Of a stretch of 64,000 nt of DNA, positions 47,823-59,539 are shown piece by piece. The stretch is from assembly GCA_029532415.1 (NCBI GenBank), contig JAQOTA010000069.1, positions 2,108,001 through 2,172,000 on the forward strand, read 5' to 3'. The DNA comes from Marasmius tenuissimus. Its lineage: Eukaryota; Basidiomycota; Agaricomycetes; Agaricales; Marasmiaceae. The notes beneath the pieces are model-generated. The model saw only the letters and a program-made list of their open reading frames with translations. It ran no database searches and was not told the origin of the DNA. The position numbers and the translations under genes were made by a program. Each line of letters begins with the position of its first letter. The first letter of the stretch is position 1.

Positions 47823-48627
47823 TCAAGCTACTATAAAAATCCCTCCGAGAACACTCAACATAATCGTCGTCAAGGCCATTACTGCACACCCGCCATGCAA
47901 CCTCGTTCCCAATGCATGATTCTCTCCACTCCCTGATCCTCCCAAGTCCGTGGCAGTAGGAGGAGGGGAAGGAGAAGGGTTCGCCAACACAGATCCCGTA
48001 GGCTGGGTACCCAATTCTGTCCTGAGGATCGTCCTTTGTGCAGTCGATGCTGGCGCCGACCGCTCCGGCCCGTCGATGAGAACGTCGAAAGTGTGCTCCA
48101 GGGTGTAATTTTGGAACGAGAGGGGTCCGGAACCACACGATTCGCCTACGACGGCCTGGGAAGTGTCTGCACTCATCGCGTAGGTTATGTTCCAGTGTGC
48201 TGTGAAGCTGAACGAAGGTGAACAGGACGAACAGAGGAAAAGAGTCGTTAGTTGTTTGACCTCCCTCCTTGATCATCGAGGCCACGACTTGCCTTCCATT
48301 CACGGCGTAAGCAAAGCCAGAACCCCCGGTAGAAGGATAGATACGACACTCCGCCCGTTCAAAATCTGAACTTCCGATTCCAACAACGCCTCTGTGCGTC
48401 CCATTGGGATATGTGACGCTGACATTAACGTAGCGACGAAGGCCCCAGTAGGTGTTGTTATCTTGATCTAACTCTGCAAAGCCTATGGGGAGGAGTGTAC
48501 CTGGGCCTAGAGTACGGCTCAAGTCGGGGAGGATCAATCGTACAGATGAGGGAGGGGAGACGGTTTGCGCGGAGTAAGAGTTGAAAAGCGACAAGATTAG
48601 GAGAGATATAGTTAGTAGAACGAGCAT
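47823..48627 (-). CDS. Secreted, probably surface-anchored glycoprotein
   Basis: Two exons, 48627-48261 and 48199-47823, give 247 residues; donor GTCAAA and acceptor CACAG agree in phase. Residues 1-20 (MLVLLTISLLILSLFNSYSA) form a signal peptide. The body has several N-glycosylation sequons (NNT, NVS, NGT, NIT, NYT), three or four Cys, and sequence such as FAELDQDNNTYWGLRRYVNV. A Pro/Ser/Thr-rich spacer (NPSPSPPPTATDLGGSGSG) precedes a hydrophobic C-terminal end (VMALTTIMLSVLGGIFIVA) that could be a GPI-attachment signal or a membrane anchor. The family is not recognised; the layout is typical of fungal cell-surface proteins. Confidence 0.7.
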
Positions 48628-49560
48628 CTCTGACTATATGGAATCTTGTCAGAAAATCAATGGATGGCTTAAATACCTTCATACGAAGCCACGGCTCAAT
48701 AGCGCGTATGCCATATCCTCACTGGACTTGGCGAAGACTATGATGTTGAATTGGCTGTAGAGATGGATGGCGCTCGTGGGAGCTCCGCTACGGTGAAAAC
48801 GGCTGAACACGGACGAATAATACCGTGTCTCGAGGCTACATGTTGAGCTAGTAAATGACCGAGGAAGTGATTTAGTGTTCGAAATTAGAAACACCGTCTC
48901 CGCCGGCCTCACACCTTGCTTGGCCATTCAGTACTTGATCAGTACTCAGTACTCGGTGGCCATTGTCGCCTATTGTCGCGCAATTGGAAAACTGGTGTAG
49001 ACACACGTGGACAAAAAATGATTGCGCTTGGAATAAACAGGGAGACCTTGTCAAGCAAAGCGATCAGTTCAAGGAACGAGACATAGGTCATTTGTGACAT
49101 CGATATCCGTCCGCAGTACTCTTGGCAGATTTTCTATCAACTCTATGAGGTTTGGAGTACGGTTGCGGGAGGATGAATAGTACAATCAAGGCGACCGCAT
49201 GCATCGTCCACGGATCCTGTTGGGTGTTTGATATCATGAACAGTACAGTACCTCCATACACGGAAGTCTGGCCTGAGAACCGTACCGAACAGTCATTATT
49301 CAACTTACTCTTGTATATGCGGTTGTGCTTACGCAGGCGGCCAAAGGCACGGCTGACTTGGGATCTTGGGCACATCCTACGGGCCTACGCGCATGATGTT
49401 CAGCTCCGAGAAATAAAACTAACCTTTCAATTCTTGGGACTTGCGCCCAGTCTGAACTCTTTTGCCACCAGCTCATGATCCGTTGGAGTTCAAACGCATA
49501 TTTCTCACGCCACCAAGCTAAAGTCCCAATCGTCAGGATGATCGATGTATAGAGAGCATC
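48628..49560. other. Intergenic, nothing recognised
   Basis: Short open frames only; none supported. Confidence 0.35.
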
Positions 49561-49569
49561 GCAACTTCA

Positions 49570-49840
49570 TGCCGACCCGCGATCGAGAAGATCATTTCAA
49601 CTACGCAGATACCAATAAGCGTGCTGTGTAGAGCGTCGGGGGTAAGAAGAAGGCCATTGCATGCTGCAAAGGCGATACAGGTCCCTTTTGGGTCCCTTGG
49701 AATGTTTGAATACCTAGTTTGATCTGTAGTAGGACAGAGTTGATGTCGATAGTGCCTCCTCTGAGAACGTAAGGATTAAGCGCCATAGAAGCTCCACAAG
49801 ACGCCAGCCATAAAGCAAAGAGACTGTTTGAAGCGCCTCG
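49570..49840 (-). pseudogene. Array family exon 4 fragment
   Basis: Minus-strand translation gives SSGTSMALNPYV-like and LRGGTIDINSVLLQIKLGIQ followed by FQGT, matching the middle of exon 4 of copy J (SSGTSMAVNPYV, GIDAFQGTC). Frame is broken (the FQGT segment is followed by a short duplication, CCCTTTTGGGTCCCTTGG) and no other exon is found. Confidence 0.65.
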
Positions 49841-50439
49841 GTGTTCATAGGTCCCAAAGATTTCAAATGTGGGAACCGTGAGATCAGTATTGGTCGCGAC
49901 TCCTGCACACGGTTCTTATCTACTCTGCGACGATGATCACTTGATGCGTTCTAGCGGTCCGCAACGTCCAGCATCTGGGGTGCAGGTGAAATTAACTCGC
50001 ATCACAACATGCCAAATTCGGATCACGGATTTCTGTTGGAACCTTTCTCCTGAACAAGACGCTTACCTCCTCTGGCGTAAAAGTGATATGCAGTGCGCGA
50101 AGGTGAGCATAGATTCCAAGCTTGGCTGATCGTCGTAGTAACGCTGAGTACATCTTGAAAGATACTGGACCTGCTGCTTGAGACTTAGCGGGAACTGCCA
50201 GACAACTTGGTGTAGGAAAAGAAATCTGTAAAAAATGGGTTGCGAATGAAAACTAGTAAAGTTCAAAGGGTCCGACTGTTTGACGTCTAGGAGTAACCCA
50301 TATGTGACAACTCGTCAAACTCTTCCAACTCAAAAGCCTTCTATGCCACCACAAAACTAGATGAGACCTGAATACGCCGATTGGCTCCCACACGTTTATC
50401 TACCTCCTGGTTGAAGCACTTCGATAGGCTATCAATTCG

Positions 50440-51696
50440 TGCAGTGAGCAAAACATAAATTAGGGATCGGCTTAGTGCCACTCACCCGGGCCGCCTCTGC
50501 TACTGTCGAATTTTGGCTCTCTTCGAGGCGTGTAACATCTGCCTCCAGGCTGCGAGAAGTACGGAGACTAATATCACTATTCGACCGAGAATAAAAAGAG
50601 ATCGGCTCGTCGTTTATCATGTCGATCATTCCTTCTTCGCGAAGATGCTTCGAAATCCCGACGTTCCGAAAAACCGAGCACGCCCTGCAGTGATTAAAGA
50701 GGTGGGCTACAATCACAAATCCGATACGATATGTCACGGAGATGGACTTGACTGTCATCACGGGAATAGCCGCCAGAAAGCGAAACAGCTCCGCTCTGGA
50801 ATGGAGATCACAATCGGAACGTATGGGAGAGGTGGTGTCGGCATATAAACTCACAAGTAGTATTGTTGTTCGTGCCGTAAAAGTGCTTTTGAGAAGGAGG
50901 GCAAATCTTTGGCCACAATTGCCGTCTCCAGTTTGCTTAGGAAGCCAGTCTTCTTCCCAGTGTGGACTTCCGGTACAACGTTGAGGCCATTGTTAGCCGC
51001 AAAAACAAAACAGGTGCTTTGGAATGCGTTGATGCACATCACAATCTGTGCGAGAGTGGGATTGTGGCTGGTATGCATGCACAGATCCTTTCCGATCATA
51101 CCTCCCTGGAGGATGAAAGGACTGACCGCTATAGAGGTTCCAGCAGAGAGTAGCCACAGAGTAAAGAGACCCCGGACCGCCCAAGTATGGTCAAGGGAGA
51201 TGGCGCGAGCCCGCAGGAGGTGCAGGCCCCCCATCAACGTATATTGAAGGGCCCACACGCATGTCATCATATGATGAAGGGCACGACAACGCGAACCAAT
51301 AGGGGCGCCTGGGAACAGAAGAATATTATGACTGCGTCCCGGACTCGGTGAGATCGATAAACCTACTTAAAAGCACCGTTTCGCAAAGCAAAAAGACAAA
51401 CTTAGCGAATCTGATTAGACGTAATAAGGTTTTTGGTTCCGTTGAACGGTTGATGTGAGTTCACCTCATTGCTACGTATATTGCCTGCGGGAGATGAAAT
51501 CCGGACTTGCGGATGAGCTGGAGATCGATTTTGCGTGGATGAGAACGTCCCAGAGGTAAATCTGGTACGCTATCAAGAGGAAAGGCGATTGGCCAGACAA
51601 ACTTGGAGAACTCACCGCCAATGAACCTGCAGCTATACAACAAAGGTGACGTCGCTGTGTTAGAAGCGGGGAGTCAGAGGCTTCCAGAGAGCTCAT
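50440..51696 (-). pseudogene. Array family copy L with a 1-nt deletion in exon 2
   Basis: Exons at 51696-51616, 51561-51465, 51410-51367, 51308-50855 and from 50795. Exon 2 is 97 nt; it is 98 nt in every other measurable copy. The frame reads IYLWDVLIHAK and then continues as IDLQLIRKSGFHLPQAIYVA in another frame, so a base is missing within 51521-51537. Otherwise exons 1-5 are well kept: MSSLEASDSPLLTQRRHLCC, HLLRARAISLDHTW, FSKALLRHEQQYYL and CRACSVFRNVGISKHLRE. The exon 6 region has an extra stop (GGAGGTAGATAAACG). Either a recent pseudogene or an assembly error at one base. Confidence 0.75.
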
Positions 51697-51739
51697 AGGT
51701 AGGATTATGAGGTGCTGGCCCCGACTCTAGAGCATAGTA

Positions 51740-51747
51740 CTTATATA
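51740..51747 (-). promoter_or_regulatory. TATA box of copy L
   Basis: Minus-strand GGCTATATAAGTAC, 44 nt before the ATG; intact even though the reading frame is not. Confidence 0.5.
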
Positions 51748-51759
51748 GCCTACGATGGC

Positions 51760-52670
51760 TGACATGATGGGGCTTGATCGAAGAATATTCGCCAACGTCC
51801 TCCAAGAAGACGAAGGCAAAGTGCGAAAAAGACGGTCGGGACTCTTGAACGGCCGTCGTAAGAGGTGATAGAAGGCGGGCGGTGTACTTGGAAACTTGGA
51901 ATGTGCGAAGGCGGTAAACCGGTCGAAGGGACCTGATTAATCGATCATTCTTCGAATGACATGCCGTTGAGTCTGAATTAGTGGGATGGATGACGGGGGG
52001 CCCTTTTAATAATAACGATGTGGTTAACATTGTATCTTGAAGTCCCTGAGTCCAGAGGGGGTTGGTTCAATCGAGAGCAACTAGGACGGCGTAGAGCTTT
52101 TGCACTTCGGATTTGAGAAGAGTCTTAAACTTGAAATACATCCTCCGAAGTGCCTATCGCCATAAGCCGCTCTCCTAAGCATCTTTGCGCCCTAGATCGG
52201 GCGATTTATCCGACTTCTCAAAGGGCTTCGGGCTCCATTCTGGTACGACGATTGCAGGGCCCTAGGCTGAAGGTGGTTCGACAGAATGATGAATGAAGAG
52301 ATTCGGAGCTCTTAATGAAGGGGTCTTAGTGAGAACGCGCGTGTCCAGATGGGTCACGGGTTGCTAGGAGTTCCCGAATTGTATGTTGCATGTAAGAAGA
52401 ATCGGTATGGGGGTATTACGGTGAGCCACGAGCGAAGACGGAGCTTCGTTCAGTGAGACGTAGTAAGAGCAGTACAGCTATTCTCTCGGCGTGCCATAAC
52501 CTTTTCTCCACGGTGTAAAACCCTCGAATGGCGTAGATATAGCGGCCGAGTCCGGACCAAGTCGATCAGGTCAATCTCATTGCTTTGGGGAAGGAAGAAC
52601 AGGCCACGTAACTAATACAGGGCAGGCTCTGGTTCCCTGAGCGCGACTAGTCAACCACCGGGAGGACTGT
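51760..52670. other. Intergenic, nothing recognised
   Basis: No gene supported in this stretch. Confidence 0.35.
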
Positions 52671-52680
52671 GGAGAAGAGA

Positions 52681-52812
52681 TATGGCTGTCATAAAAGATA
52701 GTTAGGAAGTAACCTTGGAGGAAAAATTGCGTGGAAAGAGTTCACTCTGATAGAAGCCATAGTTCCATCTTCCAAAAGTTGAGTTACTACGACGGCAAAT
52801 TCTGCGAGAAAC
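52681..52812 (-). pseudogene. CHS7 relic: exon 2 end, intron and exon 3 start
   Basis: Plus-strand GAAGCCATAGTTCCATCTTC (minus strand: E-D-G-T-M-A-S-I), followed by a donor-like GTGAAC, matches CHS7 exon 2 end EDGTMSSII with its GTGAGC. The neighbouring ATGGCTGTCATAAAAGATAG matches the exon 3 start and intron end at 58.80-58.84 kb. About 130 nt survive, including the intron, so the source was genomic DNA and not a retrocopy. Confidence 0.6.
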
Positions 52813-53320
52813 AGGATAAATCTTGGCATGGTATGTTGATTGAGAGCTAGGCCATAGCTTTTTTCGAGTAGACTTTAGTTTACACATTTTGTTTGACGCC
52901 TGTACAACACTACCGCGTGATCTCTTGAGGGTAGGCTTAAACTACTTAAAACGAGCATAGCATTACTACTGATGGGAAACTTTGCGTATCCCTAGCCTGC
53001 GACGCGTTCTTCCACGGACCAATTCATGGCCCTCGACTTCTCTGCATAGCCAGACTATATACACGTGCATGCTTCACAGAGAGTTCAAGATCACGGCGCA
53101 GGGATATAATATAAAACTTTTAAATAATAAAGCACTTTTGCTATAGCACCGCTTTTAAAAGCCCAGCGCCTAAACCTCTATACCGTTTCCAGCTCTTACA
53201 CAGAGATACATGAGATAAGTACGAGGTGGACACAAGGCGAGAATCATGAAGGAGGTCACAGTCTCCGTAGAGGTCTTCGCAGCCAGTAGGTAAAACGGGA
53301 ACTCGGAGTTCGTAGCAAAG

Positions 53321-53424
53321 AGGGTGTTTAAATAGGGTGTTTAAAAGGGCTTTTAAAAGAGCTTTTAAAAGAGGTGTTTAAAAGAGGTGTTTAAATGGGT
53401 GTTCGAATGGGGCATTTAAAAACA
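53321..53424. repeat. Short tandem repeat of 12-13-nt TTTAAAA units
   Basis: About eight imperfect units: AGGGTGTTTAAAT, AGGGTGTTTAAAA, GGGCTTTTAAAAG, AGCTTTTAAAAG, AGGTGTTTAAAAG, AGGTGTTTAAAT, GGGTGTTCGAAT, GGGGCATTTAAAA. Related CTTTTAAAAG palindromes occur at 53.15 and 54.17 kb. Confidence 0.7.
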
Positions 53425-53429
53425 TTGCT

Positions 53430-54300
53430 AAAACTAATGGGATCTTATAGGTGGCCCACTGGTGCAGTGTCAGTCAAGAGTGACCGACGTGTATGAGGGT
53501 CAAACATACCTATCAACCAGCCTTGTTTTTCACTCCTTTCTTCGCTCGGGTTTCACGCCTCTGTACAGCCGGCACAGTGATTGAAGCACTTGGCTGCTCG
53601 GCATACACGGCCAAGACACATCCTTGAGAGGGTTTAGGGGGTACAGGGGGTCACAAGCTTGGTCGCTACAAGTAGTTGTGTGTACGTCGAAAGAGAAGAT
53701 CCGGTCGCGAGCTCGTCGCTGGAGACGATGGTAGTTTGGGTTGAAAGAGAGTTCCACACGCCAAAAAGGGGCTTCCGCTCACGACGCGGCGCACGTGCGT
53801 TTTGTTCGGACTTTGCCGATCTGAATCAGGCAACAGGTTTCCCTTTGTTTCTCTCCTCAACGAATCCGACCTCGTTCAAGCTCCTCGCAGCTCTCACGAT
53901 TTTCTTGCAGATTTCAGCACCGTTGTCTGATATTGTTTTGAGAGTATGTTTCTCGGGGAGCAGAAATGCAGCCGCATTCAAACGATGGGATTCAATTCGC
54001 TGCCGACTTTGACCTTCCGTTCACATTGCTGCCAAATCGATCAACTCTGCGTCTATTTACACTGTACAGAGATTACTCAAGTTCGGGGGCTGCGAAAAGC
54101 ATATACACATATCTATTCATGGTGTTTGTAGGTATTACAAGCCCGGGGACGTTAGCTAGAGGTGGGCGGCTTTTAAAAAAGGTGCGATCGCACCAGTGCT
54201 TTGTTATTTAAAAATTTCAAATTCTACTCTTGCACGGCGAGAGCTCGACTCCAACACGAAAGAGAAAGAGAGAAAATGGAGAGGGCCTGGCAAGTTCAAG
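53430..54300. other. Region after the TTTAAAA array, no supported gene
   Basis: Overlapping frames on both strands at 53.53-54.2 kb have no recognisable motif. The 14-nt perfect palindrome GGTGCGATCGCACC lies at 54181-54194 next to GGCTTTTAAAA, perhaps the other edge of the same repetitive element. Confidence 0.35.
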
Positions 54301-54312
54301 GTGAATCGTCAA

Positions 54313-55639
54313 CTACACCAACTGATCCGCATACGTCTGTCTGCCTCCGGGCTGAGCATGCGCGCGAACCCCTCCAACAGGCTGTGGATTCATTTGATAA
54401 GCAAAGCATAGACTAGAAATTAGATTACCACTCGCCGCTTCTGTTGCAGTCGAATTCCGGCTTTCATCAAGACGCAAAACGTCTGTCTGCCCGTGAGAAG
54501 CACGGAGGCTGGAAGTATCCTGCCGAGACCGAAAAGAAATCGGCTCGTCGCTAATCATATCGATCGTTCCTTCTTCGCGAAGATGCTGGGATATCCCAAT
54601 GTTCCGGAAAACTGAGCACGATCGGCAGTTGATAAAAACATGGCCTAGCATCACGAAACCAATGCGATATGCAACGGGAATGGCCTTCATCATGATCATG
54701 AGAACAATAGTCAGATCGCGAGACAGTGCCGTCCTGAAAAGAGTCACAAATTGGAGCTTATCGGAGGTGTGATGTTGGGATACTGACTCACAGGTAGTAC
54801 TGTTGCTCGTGTCGTAAAAGTGCTTTTGAAAAGGAGGGAACGTCTTTGGCTATGATCGCAATCTTGAGCTTCTCGAAGAACCGCGATTCCGCCGTGGTGT
54901 AGACATCGGGGGTGACGATGAGACCGCCACACACTACAAAGACAGTGAATGTGCTTCGAAATGTATGGAGATACAGTAAGATTTGCGAGAGGGTTGTGTC
55001 ATAACCGGTGTGCGTGCACATATCCGCGCTAAAAATGCCTCCTTGGAGGAGAAAAGGACTACTCGCCATAAAGGTTCCAGAAGAAATGACCCATATAACG
55101 AAAAGACACCGGACGACCCAAGTACGGTCGAAAGAGACGGCACGAGTTCGTAAAAAATGGAGCCCTCCAATCAAGGTATAGTCAAGGGACCACAGACACG
55201 TTATTGCGAGATGAAGGTTTCGACAACGAGAACTTCTGGCTGGCAAAGCTAGTAGAAAAAGCCCATCACAATGCATGAAGTACGAAGCAAAAAGAAACCT
55301 ACGTACCCAAAATCACGTATTCAAGAACTAAGAGTGGCGGAATTACAAGTCTGATTATACAATTTCGTAAGTAATGCAGCCCTCAAAGTTGTTTTTTTTT
55401 TTTTGGTTGAAGCTCACCTCATAGTTACATAAACTGCCTGCGGGAGGTGAAATCCAGACTTGCGCATGAGCTGAATATCGACTCTTGCATGAAGGAGGAT
55501 GTCCCAAATATAGACCTAAGCAGGGCCGTATAATTAGACATCCAACTAGAAAGCCTAAAGAAGAACTTGCCGCCAGTGAGCCCACAACGATACAAGAAAG
55601 GTGACGCCGTTGGGATTCCAACGCTTCTAGAGGTTCCAT
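54313..55639 (-). CDS. Array family multi-pass membrane protein, copy M
   Basis: Exons 55639-55571, 55515-55418, 55350-55307, 55248-54792 and 54733-54313, about 362 residues if the C-terminal part is read through. Intron 1 has a GC donor (GCG then GCAAGT). Start MEPLEALESQRRHLSCI; later IWDILLHARVDIQ, LMRKSGFHLPQA, HFLRTRAVSFDRTW, FSKALLRHEQQYYL and CRSCSVFRNIGISQHLREE. The C-terminus ends ADQLV, like the QTV and QQV ends of I and B. Closest in exons 4-5 to copy H (both have HTFRST and an ITMKA/IMMKA motif). Likely functional. Confidence 0.8.
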
Positions 55640-55672
55640 GGAAGGTCCCGGTCATGAATCTGGAACGAAGTT

Positions 55673-55680
55673 CTTATATA
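55673..55680 (-). promoter_or_regulatory. TATA box of copy M
   Basis: Minus-strand GAGTATATAAGAAC, 34-41 nt before the ATG. Confidence 0.55.
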
Positions 55681-55699
55681 CTCTGCAATGACCGGACGG

Positions 55700-57458
55700 T
55701 GGCTGTTGTTCCATTAAGAACCAGAGTTCACCTCGTGGACCATGCCTAGATTTTGCTGTATATCTAGCCCCCTTCCCTCCTCCCATCAGCATTACAATTA
55801 CCATCAAGATACCATCAGTTGGTCTAGAGGCTTCCATCGGAGGGTCAGAAGATCAACGCGTCGAGTTAGGATGCCGGGTGTTGAGCATCCCCCGACAAAC
55901 AATCAAAAGTGCGTCGAACAAGGGCAGGGCAGGCTGAAGGGTCGGTCAGAGATATCTAGACTGGTCGTGTAAAGGACACTATGAGAGTTCAGCATCGGCG
56001 TAGGGATGCCAGGTGATTGAGGGGAAATCCACGTGAAACAAAGCGGGACGGTACGAAAAGGTCCCCTCCTTCAGCATCCGGGATCGCTGAATTGCAGGTT
56101 CCAACCGTGACACCCGACTGTGGAGATACTAAGGCGAATGGTATAATTCTACCATAGAGAAGTGACGGCCACGGCCCAAACACCGAGCAATAGAAGCAAG
56201 CCCACTTCCCAGCACCCGCGGCCGCCCATAAAAATAACCAACGATTTACAGCCAGCTAGCTTTGCCTACCACCAATCACGACGAGCTTTCCCCCCAGGGG
56301 AAAGACACGATGAGAGCAAAACTCAACCTGTAAGCAAGAGCGGTCGTGGCAAAGCTCGAGGTTATGGTGACCAGCTCAGCTTCAACGACGACAAGAGCAG
56401 GAAAAGAACGACTCCAACAAATAGAAAGCGATGGAAGACAGCGACCAGACTTCCCCGAGGTTGAAGAGAACACAACCACCCCAAGAGATGCGGAGCAGGG
56501 GAAACCAACGATCCGTCAGACCAGCAATAAGGAAAAGAGACGAAATCCCGAACGACCAGCCCCCATTCCCCAAATCCGAGAAATTAGAGGGTAGCAAGCG
56601 AAAAAAAGGGAAAGGAAAAAGACTGACGAAGTCAGGTTAAGAAGCTCGAAAAAGCCGCAGGTAGACACGGACCCAGTTGACTGGCCTGAAGAGAGGCAAG
56701 ATGAGAGCAAGGTCCAGACCACATGAGAGTAACTACTCACGAGGTTGTCACTATAGAGCTGGATTCCTTTTCAAACCTCGCCACCGACTAACAACGCCTG
56801 ATGTTCACCAATCAAACGTGAAGGCACATGGACAAAAACTCGGTGCTCTGAGCAACGGACAGCGAGGCTCATGTTGATGAGAGGGAAAAACGCATCGAAT
56901 GCGGTAGCATCCGGCGGATCATAACAGGTAGCACGCAAATGAAAAGGGGAAAAGTCTAGGGGGGAGGTATCCATAACGGTAATGATGAAGCGTGAAGAGA
57001 AATAATCATCAATGAAGAGTTCAGGGTATGGCATTAGTCTGCAAAGACTCTAGATAAATAGTCGAACAAGGTCAAATTTCATCAAAAGGCGTAAGCATAA
57101 GCATCATTCGAAACACGGGGTATGAAAGCGAAAAGACAAAGAACAGGAATGCAGGTAACGCGCGGGGAGTGGAAAGAATCCATGTTACAATGAACGAAAA
57201 GAAAAAAAACTATCCAGCACAGAAAATCGAAAAACACAGCACCACAACGAATGAACGAACACATCACCCCTCTCCCCGTCTTCCTCCTATTCCACCATCC
57301 CGGGCGTCCTCCATGGTCATGACTGAAGAGCAAGCAAGCGTCATCTAGTCGAACGCGTGTAGAGCAACATCCTCATCTCGAATTATCATTCATCTTCGTC
57401 CTCGACTTTGGTAGGTTTTTTTTACATCGAGGGTTCGGCGCGAAAAGATTGCCACCTG
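55700..57458. other. Intergenic and CHS7 3' flank, no supported gene
   Basis: Purine-rich plus strand gives long hydrophilic frames at 56.16-56.64 kb (Lys/Arg/Asp rich) on several frames at once, which points to base composition and not to coding. The part next to 57458 probably includes the CHS7 3' UTR. Confidence 0.4.
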
Positions 57459-59411
57459 TTAGTTGTAAACCGCGTCATCCCAGGATTCTGTAAAGAGAGG
57501 GGGGATAACGTCATTCGTTAGTACAGAAAAAGGAGGGGCAAGGCGAAAAGAAAGAGAGCGAGACAGGCGTAAACAAAACTTAGAGAACGAAAAACAAAAA
57601 AGTATTGGTGTCCAGTCCAGGGTGCAAAAACTATAGGACGCATAGGCTGGGAAGAAGATAAAGGAACGCGTAAAAGAGAACCGTCATCACCCCTACCCGC
57701 CGGCGAAGAGGAGCAGGATAAAAGTTTCCGATTGCGGTCCACATCAAAGCAGAGAATCTAGGGATGACCAGGCGCAACCCCACCGCCCAGAGAACACGAA
57801 CCGACCCCTTGACGACGACTGACTGGCCAGTCGAACGAGGGTGGGAGACGAACAAGGTCGGGAAAGAATGGGAGACAGATGAAGAAGAAAGGATAGAACC
57901 TCTCCTGTTGCCGGGAACAAACGACCACTTCCGTTTCAGACACGCGAAGTGGGGGAGAAACGGGAGGGAAAAAGCACTAAAACTCTGGGCAAGTGGCTAA
58001 TGACCCAATTTCCCCGAAAACAGACCCAAGCCCTCGACGGCATGCGAAAAAGAATTGAGGTAATGAAGGTAAGGAAAGGCGAAATGAGGTTAAAAGGGCG
58101 AACGCCGCACAGTAAACGTCAAAGCGAACAGGGTTCGAGTAGATGATAAAGAACGGGGGAAGAGGCCTCGAAGTGATGATGTCATTGGAGAAGAAGGAAC
58201 GGGGAGGTTCCGAGAAGAAAAGAAACCAAAAAACAACGAAACCGAAGCGAAACACACAGGCAGGCAGGCAAACAGACAGAAAATTCGCAACTCACCTTCA
58301 GTTATACTCCTCCACGCGAGATACAACACTCCCACCGCCGCGGTCTCCAAGATTGTAGCAATAAACGAACCGTCGATTTTTGCCGAGGTTGACTGGAGGC
58401 CAAGGATCAGTCAACCGTGACCGAGGAGCAGAATGAAGAGCTTACCCGACAAACAACCTTACCGAGTAAGAACCATGCCAACTGAGAGAGCACGAACAAC
58501 CCCGCTGCCAGTATGAAGAACCACATCGGACGTGTTTCGTTTAGGACGCCGAGGACGATGTATGTCATCAAGCCGAAGTAGGCGAGGGCCGAGCTGTAAG
58601 AAAGGAAGGTTCAGCGGCTAGTAGACGTGACGCTGACGCAGTAAACGACGTACAAGGCAGGCCATATACTCGTAAGAACGAATAACGCTATGCTTCGTAA
58701 ATCGGATGGGTTGCCTGATGGGTCTCCAAGGGTGGATGTGATGCCTAGGCCGACGTCGAGAGCGATGTAGGTTGATCCACCGAAGATGAGGACTGTGAGG
58801 AAGAGGTATGGCTGTTGTGGAAGATAGTCAGGGAGGAACCTTAGAAAGGTTATACGGGGAGCTCACGATGATAGAAGACATCGTTCCATCTTCTACTAGT
58901 TGAGTTGCTACTATGGCATTGGCGAGGAGACCCCAAAAGAAAGCGACGACGAGTCCGACATGTATTCCTGTTAGAACTACAAGCCCTGTGGACCCTTGTT
59001 CGAGAAGAGATCCGCTCGTTAGAAGTTGGAGGGGAAGTGTCAGGAAATACATGAGCAAAAGGAACCGGAATTCGATTCGACCTATAGAAATCAAGTCAGC
59101 TTCATTCATGCAGAAAAAGTCCAGAACGTACCGACAGCAGCTTTTCTCCGCCCAACAAGATATAACAGACCCAGAACGACAACCATGCTAACCGCACAGA
59201 CCACCACATTCGAAATATTTCCCAGACTACTCTCGTTTCCAACTCTCAGCGTCCCACATTTTGGATTGACGCCCACAGGTGCTGATTTTGGGTCGGCTGA
59301 TACTCCTGTGAGCAGAGATGCGTCGACACGTTGGAGTTGGTTGTAGAAGAGGTTGCACCATTGGTATGAAGGTACGTCAGAGCAGAGCCATTTGAAATCA
59401 CCGAATCCCAT
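57459..59411 (-). CDS. CHS7: Chitin synthase export chaperone (Chs7 family)
   Basis: Six exons, 59411-59132, 59081-58867, 58811-58654, 58593-58446, 58392-58296 and 57487-57459, all phases consistent, give 308 residues. Chs7 is an ER membrane protein needed for export of the class IV chitin synthase Chs3 from the ER (known from yeast). Family landmarks: N-terminal MGFGDFKWLCSDVPSYQWCN, CGTLRVGNESSLGN, membrane segments VVVCAVSMVVVLGLLYLVGR and FLLLMYFLTLPLQLL, VEDGTMSSI, SALAYFGLMTYIVLGVL and AKIDGSFIATILETAAVGVL, YLAWRSITE, and the typical acidic end ESWDDAVYN. About seven membrane segments. The last intron (58295-57488) is 808 nt, far longer than any other here; the terminal exon is chosen because its sequence and phase fit the family C-terminus. 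Confidence 0.88.
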
Positions 59412-59539
59412 TGTTGACGAATGTTACCGCAGTGATGAGGGCGATGAGAGGAGGGGAGCCCTGTCAGCGTCGACTGTGGAGGGATAACGAATGCTGGGAA
59501 CGTGGGGGGGATGACAAGCGTCGTTCGACAAGGAAGTTT

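Noticed and set aside
56160..56740. Series of long hydrophilic frames on the plus strand and Leu/Phe-rich frames on the minus strand
   Set aside because: All frames are open at once because of purine-rich composition; no motif or splice logic supports any of them.
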